DNA of 22,195 nt from Candidatus Aminicenantota bacterium (GTDB lineage Bacteria > Acidobacteriota > Aminicenantia > Aminicenantales > JAFGAV01), in contig VGJG01000001.1 of the NCBI GenBank assembly GCA_016867615.1, positions 1-22,195 on the forward strand, in the 5' to 3' direction. This document shows positions 1 through 8,220 of this stretch, in pieces. Numbering within the stretch: position 1 is the stretch's first letter; every line of letters starts with the position of its first letter. Position numbers and translations under genes: made by a program. A model generated the notes under the pieces. The model was not told the DNA's origin. It ran no database searches and worked only from the letters and a program-made list of their open reading frames with translations.

Positions 1-2517
1 TTCGACTTCCTCGGGATAGGCGGGCATCTCTTTTCTCGTGCGGCGGTAGAGGATCGTGACTTTCTTGACCTTCTTGTCTCTCAGCGCCACGCGCGCCGCA
101 TCGACGGCCGAGTTCCCGCCGCCGATGACCGCCACCCGCCCGCCGAGCTCCGGCGGCCGGCCGAGGTGGACGTCCTTGAGGTACTCCAGGGACTGCAGGA
201 CGCCCTCCGCCTCCTCGCCCGGAACGCCGATCTCGATCGGCTTGTGGGCGCCCGTGGCCAGGAAGACGGCCTTGTAGCCCTGGCAGAAGAGGTCGTCCAG
301 GGTGAAGTCCTTGCCCAGGGCGGTGTTCGTCCGGACGGTCACTCCCGACTTGATGATGTGGTCGATGTCGTCCTGGAGGATGTCCTTGGGCAGCCGATGG
401 CTGGGAATGGTCACGGCCAGCATGCCGCCCGGCACGGGCAGGGCTTCGAAGATCCGGACGGGGAAGCCCTTGCCGGCCAGCATGTAGCCGGCGGCCAGGC
501 CCGCCGGACCGGCGCCGATGATGGCCACTTTCTGGGTCTTGGTCACGGGGAATTTGACCGGGTCGTCCAGCCCTTTTTCTTTGGCCCAGTCCATAACGAA
601 CCGCTTCAGGGCGCGGATGGCGATCGGGTCGCCGATCTCGCCCGCCTTGCAGGCGCTCTCGCAGGTCCGGCTGCAGACGCGGCCGCAGACCGAGGGCAGG
701 GGGTTGTCCCGGCGGATGACCCGGTAGGCCTCCTCGAACTTCTTGGCGGCCACCAGGGCGATGTAGGTCGAGGCCTCCTGGCTTATGGGACAGGTGTAGT
801 GGCAGGGCGAGGAGATGATCTCCTTGCAGACCATGGCCGGACACTTCTTCTCCAGGACGTGCTTCTCGTACTCGGAGCGGAAGTACTTCAGGGTGGAGAG
901 CACCGGGTTGGCGGCCGTCTGCCCCAGGCCGCACAGGGAAGCGTCCTTGACGGCCGCGGCCAGCTCTTCCAGGACGGAGAGATCGGCCAGCGCGGCGGTG
1001 CCGTCGGTGACGCCCTTGACGATCTCCCACATACGCTGCGTGCCCTCGCGGCAAGAGACGCACTTGCCGCAGGACTCGTCGCGCAGGAAGTTCAGGAAGT
1101 ACTTGGCCACGTCGACCATGCACGTCTTGTCGTCCATGACGATCATGCCGCCCGAGCCCATGATCGACCCGGCCTGGGCCAGGCTCTGGTAGTCGATGGG
1201 CAGGTCGAGCATCTCCCTGGGCAGGCAGCCGCCCGAGGGACCGCCCGTCTGGACGGCCTTGAAAGCCCGGTCGCCGGGGATCCCGCCCCCGATGTCGTAG
1301 ATGATCTCCCGGAGGGAGATGCCCATGGGGACTTCGACCAGCCCGGTGTTGTTGATCTTGCCCACCAGGGAGAAGATCTTGGTGCCCTTGCTGTTGTCCG
1401 TGCCGGTCTCGGCGAACCAGTCGGCGCTTTTTTCGACGATCAGGGCCACGTTGCCCCAGGTCTCGACGTTGTTGATGCAGGTCGGCTTGCCCCACAGCCC
1501 GCGGGTCGAGGGGAAGGGGGGGCGCTGGCGGGGCTCTCCGACTTTGCCCTCGATCGAGGCGATGAGGGCCGTCTCCTCCCCGCAGACGAACGCGCCCGAG
1601 CCCTTGGCCACGCGGATGTCGAAGTCGAACCCCGTGCCCAGGATGTTCTCCCCCAGAATCCCGAGGCGGTAGAGGTTCTCCAGGGCCAGGGTGATGTGCT
1701 TCACCGCCAGGGGATACTCGTCGCGGACATAGATCGTCCCCTCCCGGGCCCCGATGGCGTAGCCGCCGATCATCATGCCCTCCAGGACGCGATGGGGGTT
1801 GCCCTCCATCAGGCTGCGGTCCATGTAGGCGCCCGGGTCGCCCTCGTCGGCGTTGCAGATGACGTATTTCGTCTCGCCGGCCGACTTGCGGGCCGACTCC
1901 CATTTCAAGCCGGTGGGAAAGCCGGCGCCGCCTCGGCCGCGAAGCCCGGACTTCTTGACCTCGGCGATGACCTCTTCGGGGGTCATCCGTTTCAGGGCTT
2001 TGAGCAGGGAGCCGTATCCTCCGACCGAGAAATAATCGCCGATGTTCTCGGGGTCGATCAGGGCGTTGTCGCCCAGGACGATGCGTTTCTGCTTCCGGTA
2101 GAAGCCGATTCCCGACTCCTTGGTTTCGGCCTTGCCCGTGCCCGGGTCGACGTACAGCAGGTGGGGCAGGACCTTCTTTTTGAGGACGGTCTGGGTGACG
2201 ATGTTGCGGCCGTCCCTGGGGGCGACCTTCTGGTAGAAGATGTTGTCGGGGAAGATGATGATGTTCGGCTCGGCCTCGCAGAACCCGTGGCAGCCGGTGA
2301 CCTTGACCTGGACCTTGTTCTCGAGCTTGAGGTCCTTCAGGGCGCGCCTCAGGGAACGGATGACTTTCACCGACCCGCGGGCCTGGCCGCACGTCCCGGA
2401 GGAGACCGTGAGGACGGTCTTCTTCTCCGACTTGCGGACACGGACGTGTTCGTCGATCAGGGACTGGAGGTCTCGGGCCGTCATGAGCTTATCGGGGGTC
2501 TTCATGGCGCGACTCAT
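1..2517 (-). CDS. NuoF/HydB-type NADH-binding flavoprotein fused to a GltD/NfnB-like FAD oxidoreductase (3' end off window)
   Basis: Probable electron-bifurcating or transhydrogenase subunit, cytoplasmic. 839 codons are visible and the C-terminus lies beyond position 1. Domains in order: a thioredoxin-like 2Fe-2S domain (about 20-110, with GTCG and later GCHGFC); a NuoF core with the FMN loop GRGGAGFPTG (about 190) and the NADEGDPGAYMDRS stretch typical of bifurcating HydB/HndC-type subunits; the 4Fe-4S motif SCGKCVSC (about 480) with a further Cys in SLCGLG; then from about 555 a GltD-like part with CxxxC, CGRVC and CxxxC clusters, a first Rossmann motif GAGPAG (about 670) and a second, GGGNSA (about 800). 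The start is the ATG at 2517, which overlaps the nuoE stop as ATGA, implying translational coupling; an ATG at 2505 is the alternative. The first half of the 2Fe-2S motif has one Cys instead of two. It resembles a fused version of the StnB and StnC subunits of Sporomusa-type Nfn, as I recall that complex. Partner and substrate are inferred. Confidence 0.88.
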   Translation of the reverse strand, partial: MSRAMKTPDKLMTARDLQSLIDEHVRVRKSEKKTVLTVSSGTCGQARGSVKVIRSLRRALKDLKLENKVQVKVTGCHGFCEAEPNIIIFPDNIFYQKVAPRDGRNIVTQTVLKKKVLPHLLYVDPGTGKAETKESGIGFYRKQKRIVLGDNALIDPENIGDYFSVGGYGSLLKALKRMTPEEVIAEVKKSGLRGRGGAGFPTGLKWESARKSAGETKYVICNADEGDPGAYMDRSLMEGNPHRVLEGMMIGGYAIGAREGTIYVRDEYPLAVKHITLALENLYRLGILGENILGTGFDFDIRVAKGSGAFVCGEETALIASIEGKVGEPRQRPPFPSTRGLWGKPTCINNVETWGNVALIVEKSADWFAETGTDNSKGTKIFSLVGKINNTGLVEVPMGISLREIIYDIGGGIPGDRAFKAVQTGGPSGGCLPREMLDLPIDYQSLAQAGSIMGSGGMIVMDDKTCMVDVAKYFLNFLRDESCGKCVSCREGTQRMWEIVKGVTDGTAALADLSVLEELAAAVKDASLCGLGQTAANPVLSTLKYFRSEYEKHVLEKKCPAMVCKEIISSPCHYTCPISQEASTYIALVAAKKFEEAYRVIRRDNPLPSVCGRVCSRTCESACKAGEIGDPIAIRALKRFVMDWAKEKGLDDPVKFPVTKTQKVAIIGAGPAGLAAGYMLAGKGFPVRIFEALPVPGGMLAVTIPSHRLPKDILQDDIDHIIKSGVTVRTNTALGKDFTLDDLFCQGYKAVFLATGAHKPIEIGVPGEEAEGVLQSLEYLKDVHLGRPPELGGRVAVIGGGNSAVDAARVALRDKKVKKVTILYRRTRKEMPAYPEEVE

Positions 2518-2975
2518 TTCCTGTACTTCTTCAGGACGGCTCCGACTTTGCGGACCGTGGTGTGGGCGTGGTAGTCGTTGTCCACGACGACCACCGGGCC
2601 GATGGCGCAGCAGCCGAGGCAGGCCACGGTCTCCAGGGTGAAGGACTTGTCCTCGGTCGTCTGTCCCGCCTTGACCTTAAGCCGCGCCTCGAACTCGTCC
2701 AGGATGCGCGGCGCGCCCCGGACGTGGCAGGCCGTGCCCTGGCAGACGGTGCAGGTGTGCTTGCCGCGGGGCTTGAGACTGAAAGCCCGGTAAAAAGTGG
2801 CCACGCCGACGATGTCCACCAGGGGGATGTCCAGCGTCTCGGAGACGGCGCGCAGGCAATCCTGGGGAAGGTAGCGGAATTCGGCCTGGATGTCCTGCAG
2901 GATGGCCATCAGGTTGTTCTTCCGTCCCCGGTGCTTGGCGATGATGGCCTGGACCTTGTCTTTTTCAGCAGCCAC
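2514..2975 (-). CDS. nuoE: NuoE/HydC-like 2Fe-2S thioredoxin-fold subunit
   Basis: A 153-residue small iron-sulfur subunit of the NuoE (24 kDa) family, usual length 150-170. It partners NuoF-type flavoproteins and carries one 2Fe-2S cluster. A helical N-terminal part (to about 65, ending VATFYRAF as in the family) precedes the thioredoxin-like fold. The four ligands are visible as TVCQGTAC (Cys x4 Cys) and ACLGCCAIGP. The start is GTG at 2975, chosen because GGGAGG sits 7 bases upstream; the annotated Met is therefore a GTG codon. Its stop overlaps the ATG of the downstream NuoF-GltD fusion by 4 bases, so the two are almost certainly made stoichiometrically. No proton-pumping complex I subunits are next to it, which favours a soluble bifurcating enzyme over respiratory complex I. 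Confidence 0.93.
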   Translation of the reverse strand: MAAEKDKVQAIIAKHRGRKNNLMAILQDIQAEFRYLPQDCLRAVSETLDIPLVDIVGVATFYRAFSLKPRGKHTCTVCQGTACHVRGAPRILDEFEARLKVKAGQTTEDKSFTLETVACLGCCAIGPVVVVDNDYHAHTTVRKVGAVLKKYRK

Positions 2976-3065
2976 GGTGAGTCCTCCCGGAGATGGAATG
3001 GTGGCGGAGCCTTATAATAATAATGGATGTCTCCAGCTGTCGACAACCTTAAAAAACAGATGTCG

Positions 3066-3095
3066 TATATAACAGAGAAAAATCGGGCCTGTCAA
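3066..3095 (-). promoter_or_regulatory. Sigma-70-type promoter for nuoE-nuoF/gltD
   Basis: On the minus strand a perfect -35 TTGACA (3090-3095) is followed after 18 bases by TATATA (3066-3071). The predicted start of transcription is near 3059, giving a leader of about 84 bases. The TGA inside the -35 hexamer is the stop codon of the upstream PEP-synthase-like gene (3092-3094), so the promoter is embedded in that gene's end. The leader contains an 8-bp palindrome TGTCGACA (3038-3045). Confidence 0.6.
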
Positions 3096-6000
3096 GAGTC
3101 CGCGGGGAAGCCGGCGCTCGGCTTGCGCGCCGGAGCCCGGACGCCGAGAGGCAGTTCGAACAAAGATTCCTCCGCCAGCCCCAGGGCGGCCGCCGCGGAC
3201 TTCTTGTCCGTCGCTTCGCTGCCGACAATTCTGTAGACCAGCAGGCGCTCGAGGCGGATGCCCGTCCGGAAGTGATTCGTCTCGGTGAGCGCGGCGTTCC
3301 AGCCCTGGAGCCAGGTTTCGAGCTCCTGGCGCTGCTCGGCGCCGCCCTCGAAATGGACGAGGAGATTGAGCTCGCTGTCCGGGCCGTCGAGCCCGCTGAG
3401 CGTGTTGCCCAGGAGATAGAACGCCTTCACCCCCAGCCGCGGGGCGTCGCACAGCTGCGCGATCCGCTCGGCCATCCGCCGCCTCCAGCGGGAGTGCTCG
3501 TTCGTGTCCCGGGAGCCGCCCAGGCCCGGCCCGCCGACGGCCCTCGGGGATGAACCGGGCTCGCCGAAATAGGCCACCGCCTTTTCCTGGTCGGCGTTCA
3601 TCAGCACTTGGAGGAGTTTCCCGTTCGACGCCCGGGAGACGTCGATGAGCCGGACGGCGTCCGCCAGCCGTTTGTTCTCGGGCAGGAACTGGGCGATGAG
3701 GTTGGGCGCCGACTGCAGGAAAGCGTCGTTGAACCGGACCTTCGGGTCGTCGGGATAGAGGGGCAGGTAGCGGATGCCCGATTCGACCAGGTCCTGGAAG
3801 AAATGTGTCCCGAAGGAGACATCGGGCACGTAATTGCCCTTCTTGCGGGCGACTTCGATGAGCATGGCCGCGTTGGAGATGTCCGAGTAGGTGACCCGCA
3901 CGCCGAGCTTGATATCGCCCCGGCTGCCCCACCGGCCGGGACCCATGAGGATGAAGCGGCGGCGGGGGAGGAGCTTGTTGAGCTTGCCCACGGCCTGGCC
4001 CACGGCGGCCAGGTCTTCGAGCGAGGCGATCTCCCCGTAGCGGTCCGGGTCGACGTAGACGATGTGGCTGATGTCGGACACGCGGCCGTTGGACACGAAC
4101 CTGTCGGCGGTGAACAGGACGGATTCGGCGGGCAAGCCGGCCGGGATGTCCATGGCCGATTCCTCGGCCGACTGGCTCTGGGGACGGCACTGAAGGAGGT
4201 AGAAATCCGCCCCGTCGTAAGCGAACTCGACATCCACGGGAACCCCCAGGGCCGACTCCAGCGTCTTGAGGATGGCCACCAGCCGGCGCATGAACTCTCC
4301 GCCGCCGATCAGGCCGTCGAAGCTGACGATGACGTCCTCCCTCTCGAAATCGGTGACGAGCCCCAGGGGAGGGTAGAGGATGCCCTCCCGGGAGATAGAC
4401 ACGACCTTATCCAGGGCGGGATAGTCGTGCCCGACCTCTCTCATGAGCTCGCGGAAATCCTTGGTGACGAAGCTGTTCGCCTCCAGGTCGATGACGTCGA
4501 TCTTTTTCGGGGAATAGCGCGCCACTTCGTCCTGGGAGACGTTGACCCTGAGGTTCGGCTGAGCCGGCGCCACGAGGACCGGATAGTCGTCGCTCAGCCG
4601 GTCCACCGCCCGCGTGCCCAGGCCGGGGACGAGGCGCAGCAGCCCGTCCTCGCGGCGGATGCGGGCGGACCAGCGGAATTCGTTCCGGGAGAAGGCCACG
4701 CCGGCCAGGGCGGGGAAGTAGTACTTGCCCACGCGGCGGCCGACGACCTCCTGGATCATGATGCCCATCTCCTCGTGGAAGTCGAGCAGGCCGCGCTCGG
4801 AGCGGTACTGGATGGCGTCGGGGTTGAAGGTCGAGGCGTAGACCTCGGCCACGGCGTCGAGCAGGGCGTTCAGGCGCTTTTCCTTGTCCCCCTGGTTGGC
4901 CAGGAAGAGGCTCTTGTATTTGCCGGCGAAGGCCGTGCCCATCCGGTCCTCGAGCAGGCTCGAGCTCCGGACGATGATCGGCCTCTCCCCGAAGTCGTCG
5001 AGCGCCACCGACAGTCCCTTGACGATCTCGGGGAGGAAGGCGCAGTTCTTGAACACCTGGACGAGATGGGGATACTCGAGCCGGACTTCGTCGAGGTCCT
5101 TGTATTTCTGCTCGATGACGTCCTCCAGGTTGTTGTACTGGAGGAAATGGATGACGCCGTCCGAGGTCAGGTACCAGGTCTTGGGCTTCTTGACCGTGCC
5201 CAAGGCCTTGACCCGGCGGGCGGCCTGCCGCAGCACCCGGCTGGCCAGGAACAGGCCGGCGCTCTTGCCGCCCAGCTTGCCCCGGCTGTCGGGCGGGAAG
5301 ATGATCCGGCCGACTATGTCGAAAAAATCCTCGAGGTCGACGTACTTCTTGAGGATGTTGATGTATTCCAGCTGCTCCGTGAAAAAGCGGCGGATGAGCG
5401 CCACCCGGACGCTGTCGGCCTTGGCCCGGGAGAGCTGAACCCCCTGGGGCAGGAGGAGCTTGAGTCGCCGTATCGAGTCCAGAACCTCGTTGAGAGTCGA
5501 ATAGACGTTCTCCAGGACCTTGACCGCGGAGCTGGAGCGGTCCTCGTTGATCCACTTCTGGATGCGGCCCAGGATCTCCTCGTCCGTCAGGTTGACCGCG
5601 GCGATCTTGAACGTCTCTTCGCTCAGGTTGAGGAGCTTCTCCAGGGATTCCTTTTCTTGGGGCAAGTTGGACTCGCCGAACAGCTCCCCCCGCTCCTGGC
5701 TCTCGCCGTGCCGGAGGAGAAGGGAGCGCGCTTCGCTGACTCCCCGCCAGCCGAGGTAATTCATCATCTTGCGCGAGATGCGCAGGAAAAGGTTCTGGTC
5801 CGTGTTGCTCAGGAGGTCGAGGGCGATCCGCCAGCTCGGCTTGGTCTCGGCCGCCTCCCGCCGCTCTCCGTTCATCTCCTCGAACATGAACCGCAGCCGT
5901 TGGTGGAGGATGAAATGCCCCAGCCGTTCGGCGACGGTCTGGATGAGCTTGGCCTCGCCCTGGAGGAAGGGGCCGCAGTCGGCCTCGGGAGTGGACTCGC

Positions 6001-6310
6001 TGTACGAGACGTGGAGGCGGCCGACGACGGATTCCTGGACGCGGATGTCGGCCGTCTGGACGTAGGGGGTTTCCAGGTAATCGGGGGACTCGTAGACATC
6101 CGAGCCGTGAACGATCCGCGCCTGGCAGACTTTGGGGAACTGCCAGCCGGGGGGGATGGCGGCGATGACCCGGCGGAAGACCTCCTCCAGGGAGAGGGCG
6201 TAGTTGCTGAGGATCTCCTCGACGGTGTACAGGCAGCTCAGCTCCTTGGAGCGCTCGTGCAGGGTGCAGAACAGGGCGCTCGCCGTCTTGGACGGGTCTT
6301 GCTGGTTCAT
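3092..6310 (-). CDS. GAF-like sensor / PEP-synthase ATP-grasp domain / degenerate nucleotidyltransferase protein
   Basis: 1072 residues. Function unknown; I do not recognise a characterised homologue. Residues about 15-150 (SKELSCLYTVEEIL, IPPGW, DIRV, GPFLQGEAKLI, AERLG) match the GAF-like input domain seen in sensor histidine kinases. From GGKSAGL (347-353) to LLQCRPQS (about 712) is a PPDK_N/PEP-synthase ATP-grasp domain, with RSSSLLEDRMGTAFAGK near 446-465. The phosphohistidine swivel domain (TSHxAI-type motif) and the PEP/pyruvate TIM barrel of PpsA/PPDK are both absent. A third block (GPGRWGSRGD, 790-799; GTHFFQDLVES) is conserved-looking but unnamed to me. The tail (about 955-1040) resembles an MNT-type nucleotidyltransferase, but its catalytic pair reads E980/N982. 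The start has GGAGGAG upstream and lies 46 bases after gdhA, so they probably share an operon. It is probably not a metabolic PEP synthase; a regulatory phosphotransfer or ligand-sensing role is inference. Confidence 0.85.
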   Translation of the reverse strand: MNQQDPSKTASALFCTLHERSKELSCLYTVEEILSNYALSLEEVFRRVIAAIPPGWQFPKVCQARIVHGSDVYESPDYLETPYVQTADIRVQESVVGRLHVSYSESTPEADCGPFLQGEAKLIQTVAERLGHFILHQRLRFMFEEMNGERREAAETKPSWRIALDLLSNTDQNLFLRISRKMMNYLGWRGVSEARSLLLRHGESQERGELFGESNLPQEKESLEKLLNLSEETFKIAAVNLTDEEILGRIQKWINEDRSSSAVKVLENVYSTLNEVLDSIRRLKLLLPQGVQLSRAKADSVRVALIRRFFTEQLEYINILKKYVDLEDFFDIVGRIIFPPDSRGKLGGKSAGLFLASRVLRQAARRVKALGTVKKPKTWYLTSDGVIHFLQYNNLEDVIEQKYKDLDEVRLEYPHLVQVFKNCAFLPEIVKGLSVALDDFGERPIIVRSSSLLEDRMGTAFAGKYKSLFLANQGDKEKRLNALLDAVAEVYASTFNPDAIQYRSERGLLDFHEEMGIMIQEVVGRRVGKYYFPALAGVAFSRNEFRWSARIRREDGLLRLVPGLGTRAVDRLSDDYPVLVAPAQPNLRVNVSQDEVARYSPKKIDVIDLEANSFVTKDFRELMREVGHDYPALDKVVSISREGILYPPLGLVTDFEREDVIVSFDGLIGGGEFMRRLVAILKTLESALGVPVDVEFAYDGADFYLLQCRPQSQSAEESAMDIPAGLPAESVLFTADRFVSNGRVSDISHIVYVDPDRYGEIASLEDLAAVGQAVGKLNKLLPRRRFILMGPGRWGSRGDIKLGVRVTYSDISNAAMLIEVARKKGNYVPDVSFGTHFFQDLVESGIRYLPLYPDDPKVRFNDAFLQSAPNLIAQFLPENKRLADAVRLIDVSRASNGKLLQVLMNADQEKAVAYFGEPGSSPRAVGGPGLGGSRDTNEHSRWRRRMAERIAQLCDAPRLGVKAFYLLGNTLSGLDGPDSELNLLVHFEGGAEQRQELETWLQGWNAALTETNHFRTGIRLERLLVYRIVGSEATDKKSAAAALGLAEESLFELPLGVRAPARKPSAGFPADS

Positions 6311-6337
6311 CGCCGCTCCTCCCTTTGCGGCGGCCCC

Positions 6338-6353
6338 GCGGCCGGCCGGCCGC
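6338..6353 (-). repeat. 16-bp GC palindrome between gdhA and the PEP-synthase-like gene
   Basis: GCGGCCGGCCGGCCGC is a perfect palindrome lying just after the gdhA stop and before the Shine-Dalgarno of the next gene. It has no following T-run, so it is not an intrinsic terminator. It could stabilise the gdhA message end or set the ratio of the two products. Confidence 0.4.
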
Positions 6354-6356
6354 GCC

Positions 6357-7643
<1,287 letters not shown>

Positions 7644-7709
7644 GGTATGACTCCTTGGAATGATATGATGCCCGATTCGCGGTACTCGACTCCCGAAATC
7701 GGGGAATTC

Positions 7710-7738
7710 ATGATATAGAATCGGGGGGGGAAAAGCAA
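7710..7738 (-). promoter_or_regulatory. Possible gdhA promoter
   Basis: On the minus strand TTGCTT (7733-7738) and TATCAT (7710-7715) are separated by 17 bases. The -10 matches consensus in five of six positions but the -35 in only about three. Transcription would start near 7703, about 60 bases before the ATG. This is the best candidate in the interval, but weak. Confidence 0.3.
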
Positions 7739-7769
7739 TGAAGCAGGGAAGGGGGCTTGGGTTTCGGCC

Positions 7770-7781
7770 TTGTCATGACAA
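7770..7781. repeat. 12-bp palindrome TTGTCATGACAA upstream of gdhA
   Basis: A perfect palindrome about 127 bases upstream of the gdhA start, flanked by GGCC on both sides. Its half-site TTGTCA is the same as in the large inverted repeat at the glnA/lrp promoters, so it may be an operator. Confidence 0.35.
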
Positions 7782-8000
7782 CGGCCAGAGGGGAGGCCCT
7801 CAGCGCCTGGCGCGGTTCAAATCGCTTCGGAAGCTCCGGGTTTCTCGGTCGGCTTCGCGATCCGCTCGCTTGCGCGAGCTGTGCTCAGCCGGCCGGCGAG
7901 AATCTGCCGGAAACCCCTCGAAACCCGTCGCTTCCTTGCTGAACCGCGCATGCCGCTTCGTCCTTTCTCCCGTTCTCAGGAATAGGAAAAAAAATAGGGC

Positions 8001-8028
8001 TTGATAGACTATTGCCGCTGATTAAAAT
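8001..8028 (+). promoter_or_regulatory. Plus-strand sigma-70-like promoter in the gdhA-glnA gap
   Basis: TTGATA (8001-8006), a 16-base spacer and TAAAAT (8023-8028); each hexamer matches consensus in five of six positions. No plus-strand protein gene follows within 1.7 kb, which points to a non-coding transcript. Confidence 0.35.
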
Positions 8029-8034
8029 AAAAGG

Positions 8035-8154
8035 TTCTCTTCCATTTAGTGTGGGTTAATGCGCTTGGGGGGGAGGCCGGTCTAAACGCCGAAACCGAAA
8101 TCCTGGCCGTGAGGCGTTTTCTTTTGGGAGTGCGGCGACGCGTCGCCGCTTTTT
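8035..8154 (+). ncRNA. Candidate small RNA of about 120 nt
   Basis: Defined by the promoter-like pair at 8001-8028 and a strong hairpin plus T-run ending at 8154. Inside it, AAACGCC (8084-8090) pairs exactly with GGCGTTT (8113-8119), giving a second stem, followed by a T-rich single-stranded stretch. It lies antisense-oriented in the gap behind glnA and ahead of gdhA. No known RNA family was recognised. The call rests only on signal order. Confidence 0.3.
8132..8154 (+). terminator. Intrinsic-terminator-like hairpin with T-run (plus strand)
   Basis: The 18-bp perfect palindrome GCGGCGACGCGTCGCCGC (8132-8149) is immediately followed by TTTTT (8150-8154) on the plus strand. On the minus strand no T-run follows, so it is not a classic glnA terminator. 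Confidence 0.45.
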
Positions 8155-8155
8155 C

Positions 8156-8177
8156 GGCCGGCATCGCGATGCCGGCC
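8156..8177. repeat. 22-bp perfect palindrome downstream of glnA
   Basis: Perfectly symmetrical about its centre (core GGCATCGCGATGCC) and separated by only 6 bases from the 18-bp palindrome. Lying just past the glnA stop, it could protect or end the glnA message, or be one copy of a dispersed palindromic element. Confidence 0.45.
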
Positions 8178-8220
8178 ATTCCTGAATCACGCCTCAGCGA
8201 GAACGTTTTCCAGTCTCAGG

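Larger units (their letters stand above)
7644..8220. other. 577-bp intergenic region between gdhA and glnA
   Basis: I see no credible protein gene here. It holds the gdhA leader and promoter side (7644-7790), a TTGTCA/TGACAA palindrome, a small hairpin (GCTCGC at 7864-7869 and GCGAGC at 7874-7879), an A-rich patch near 7985-8032 with a plus-strand promoter-like pair, and two consecutive perfect palindromes (8132-8149 and 8156-8177) just beyond the glnA stop. Near the gdhA start a CCCGATTC/GAATCGGG inverted repeat (7671-7678 and 7718-7725) brackets a smaller CCCGA/TCGGG repeat (7692-7703), so the gdhA leader may fold. Confidence 0.6.

Noticed and set aside
166..2574. 802-residue open frame on the plus strand
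   Set aside because: It is the antisense shadow of the NuoF-GltD gene, created by GC-rich codon bias; it has repetitive D/G/V/L composition and no domain.
7805..7832. GGTTCAAATC, which looks like a tRNA T-loop
   Set aside because: The flanking bases do not form a T-stem, and no anticodon arm or acceptor stem is present.
7864..7879. GCTCGC-loop-GCGAGC hairpin as a terminator
   Set aside because: No T-run follows on either strand and no gene ends nearby; probably chance in GC-rich DNA.
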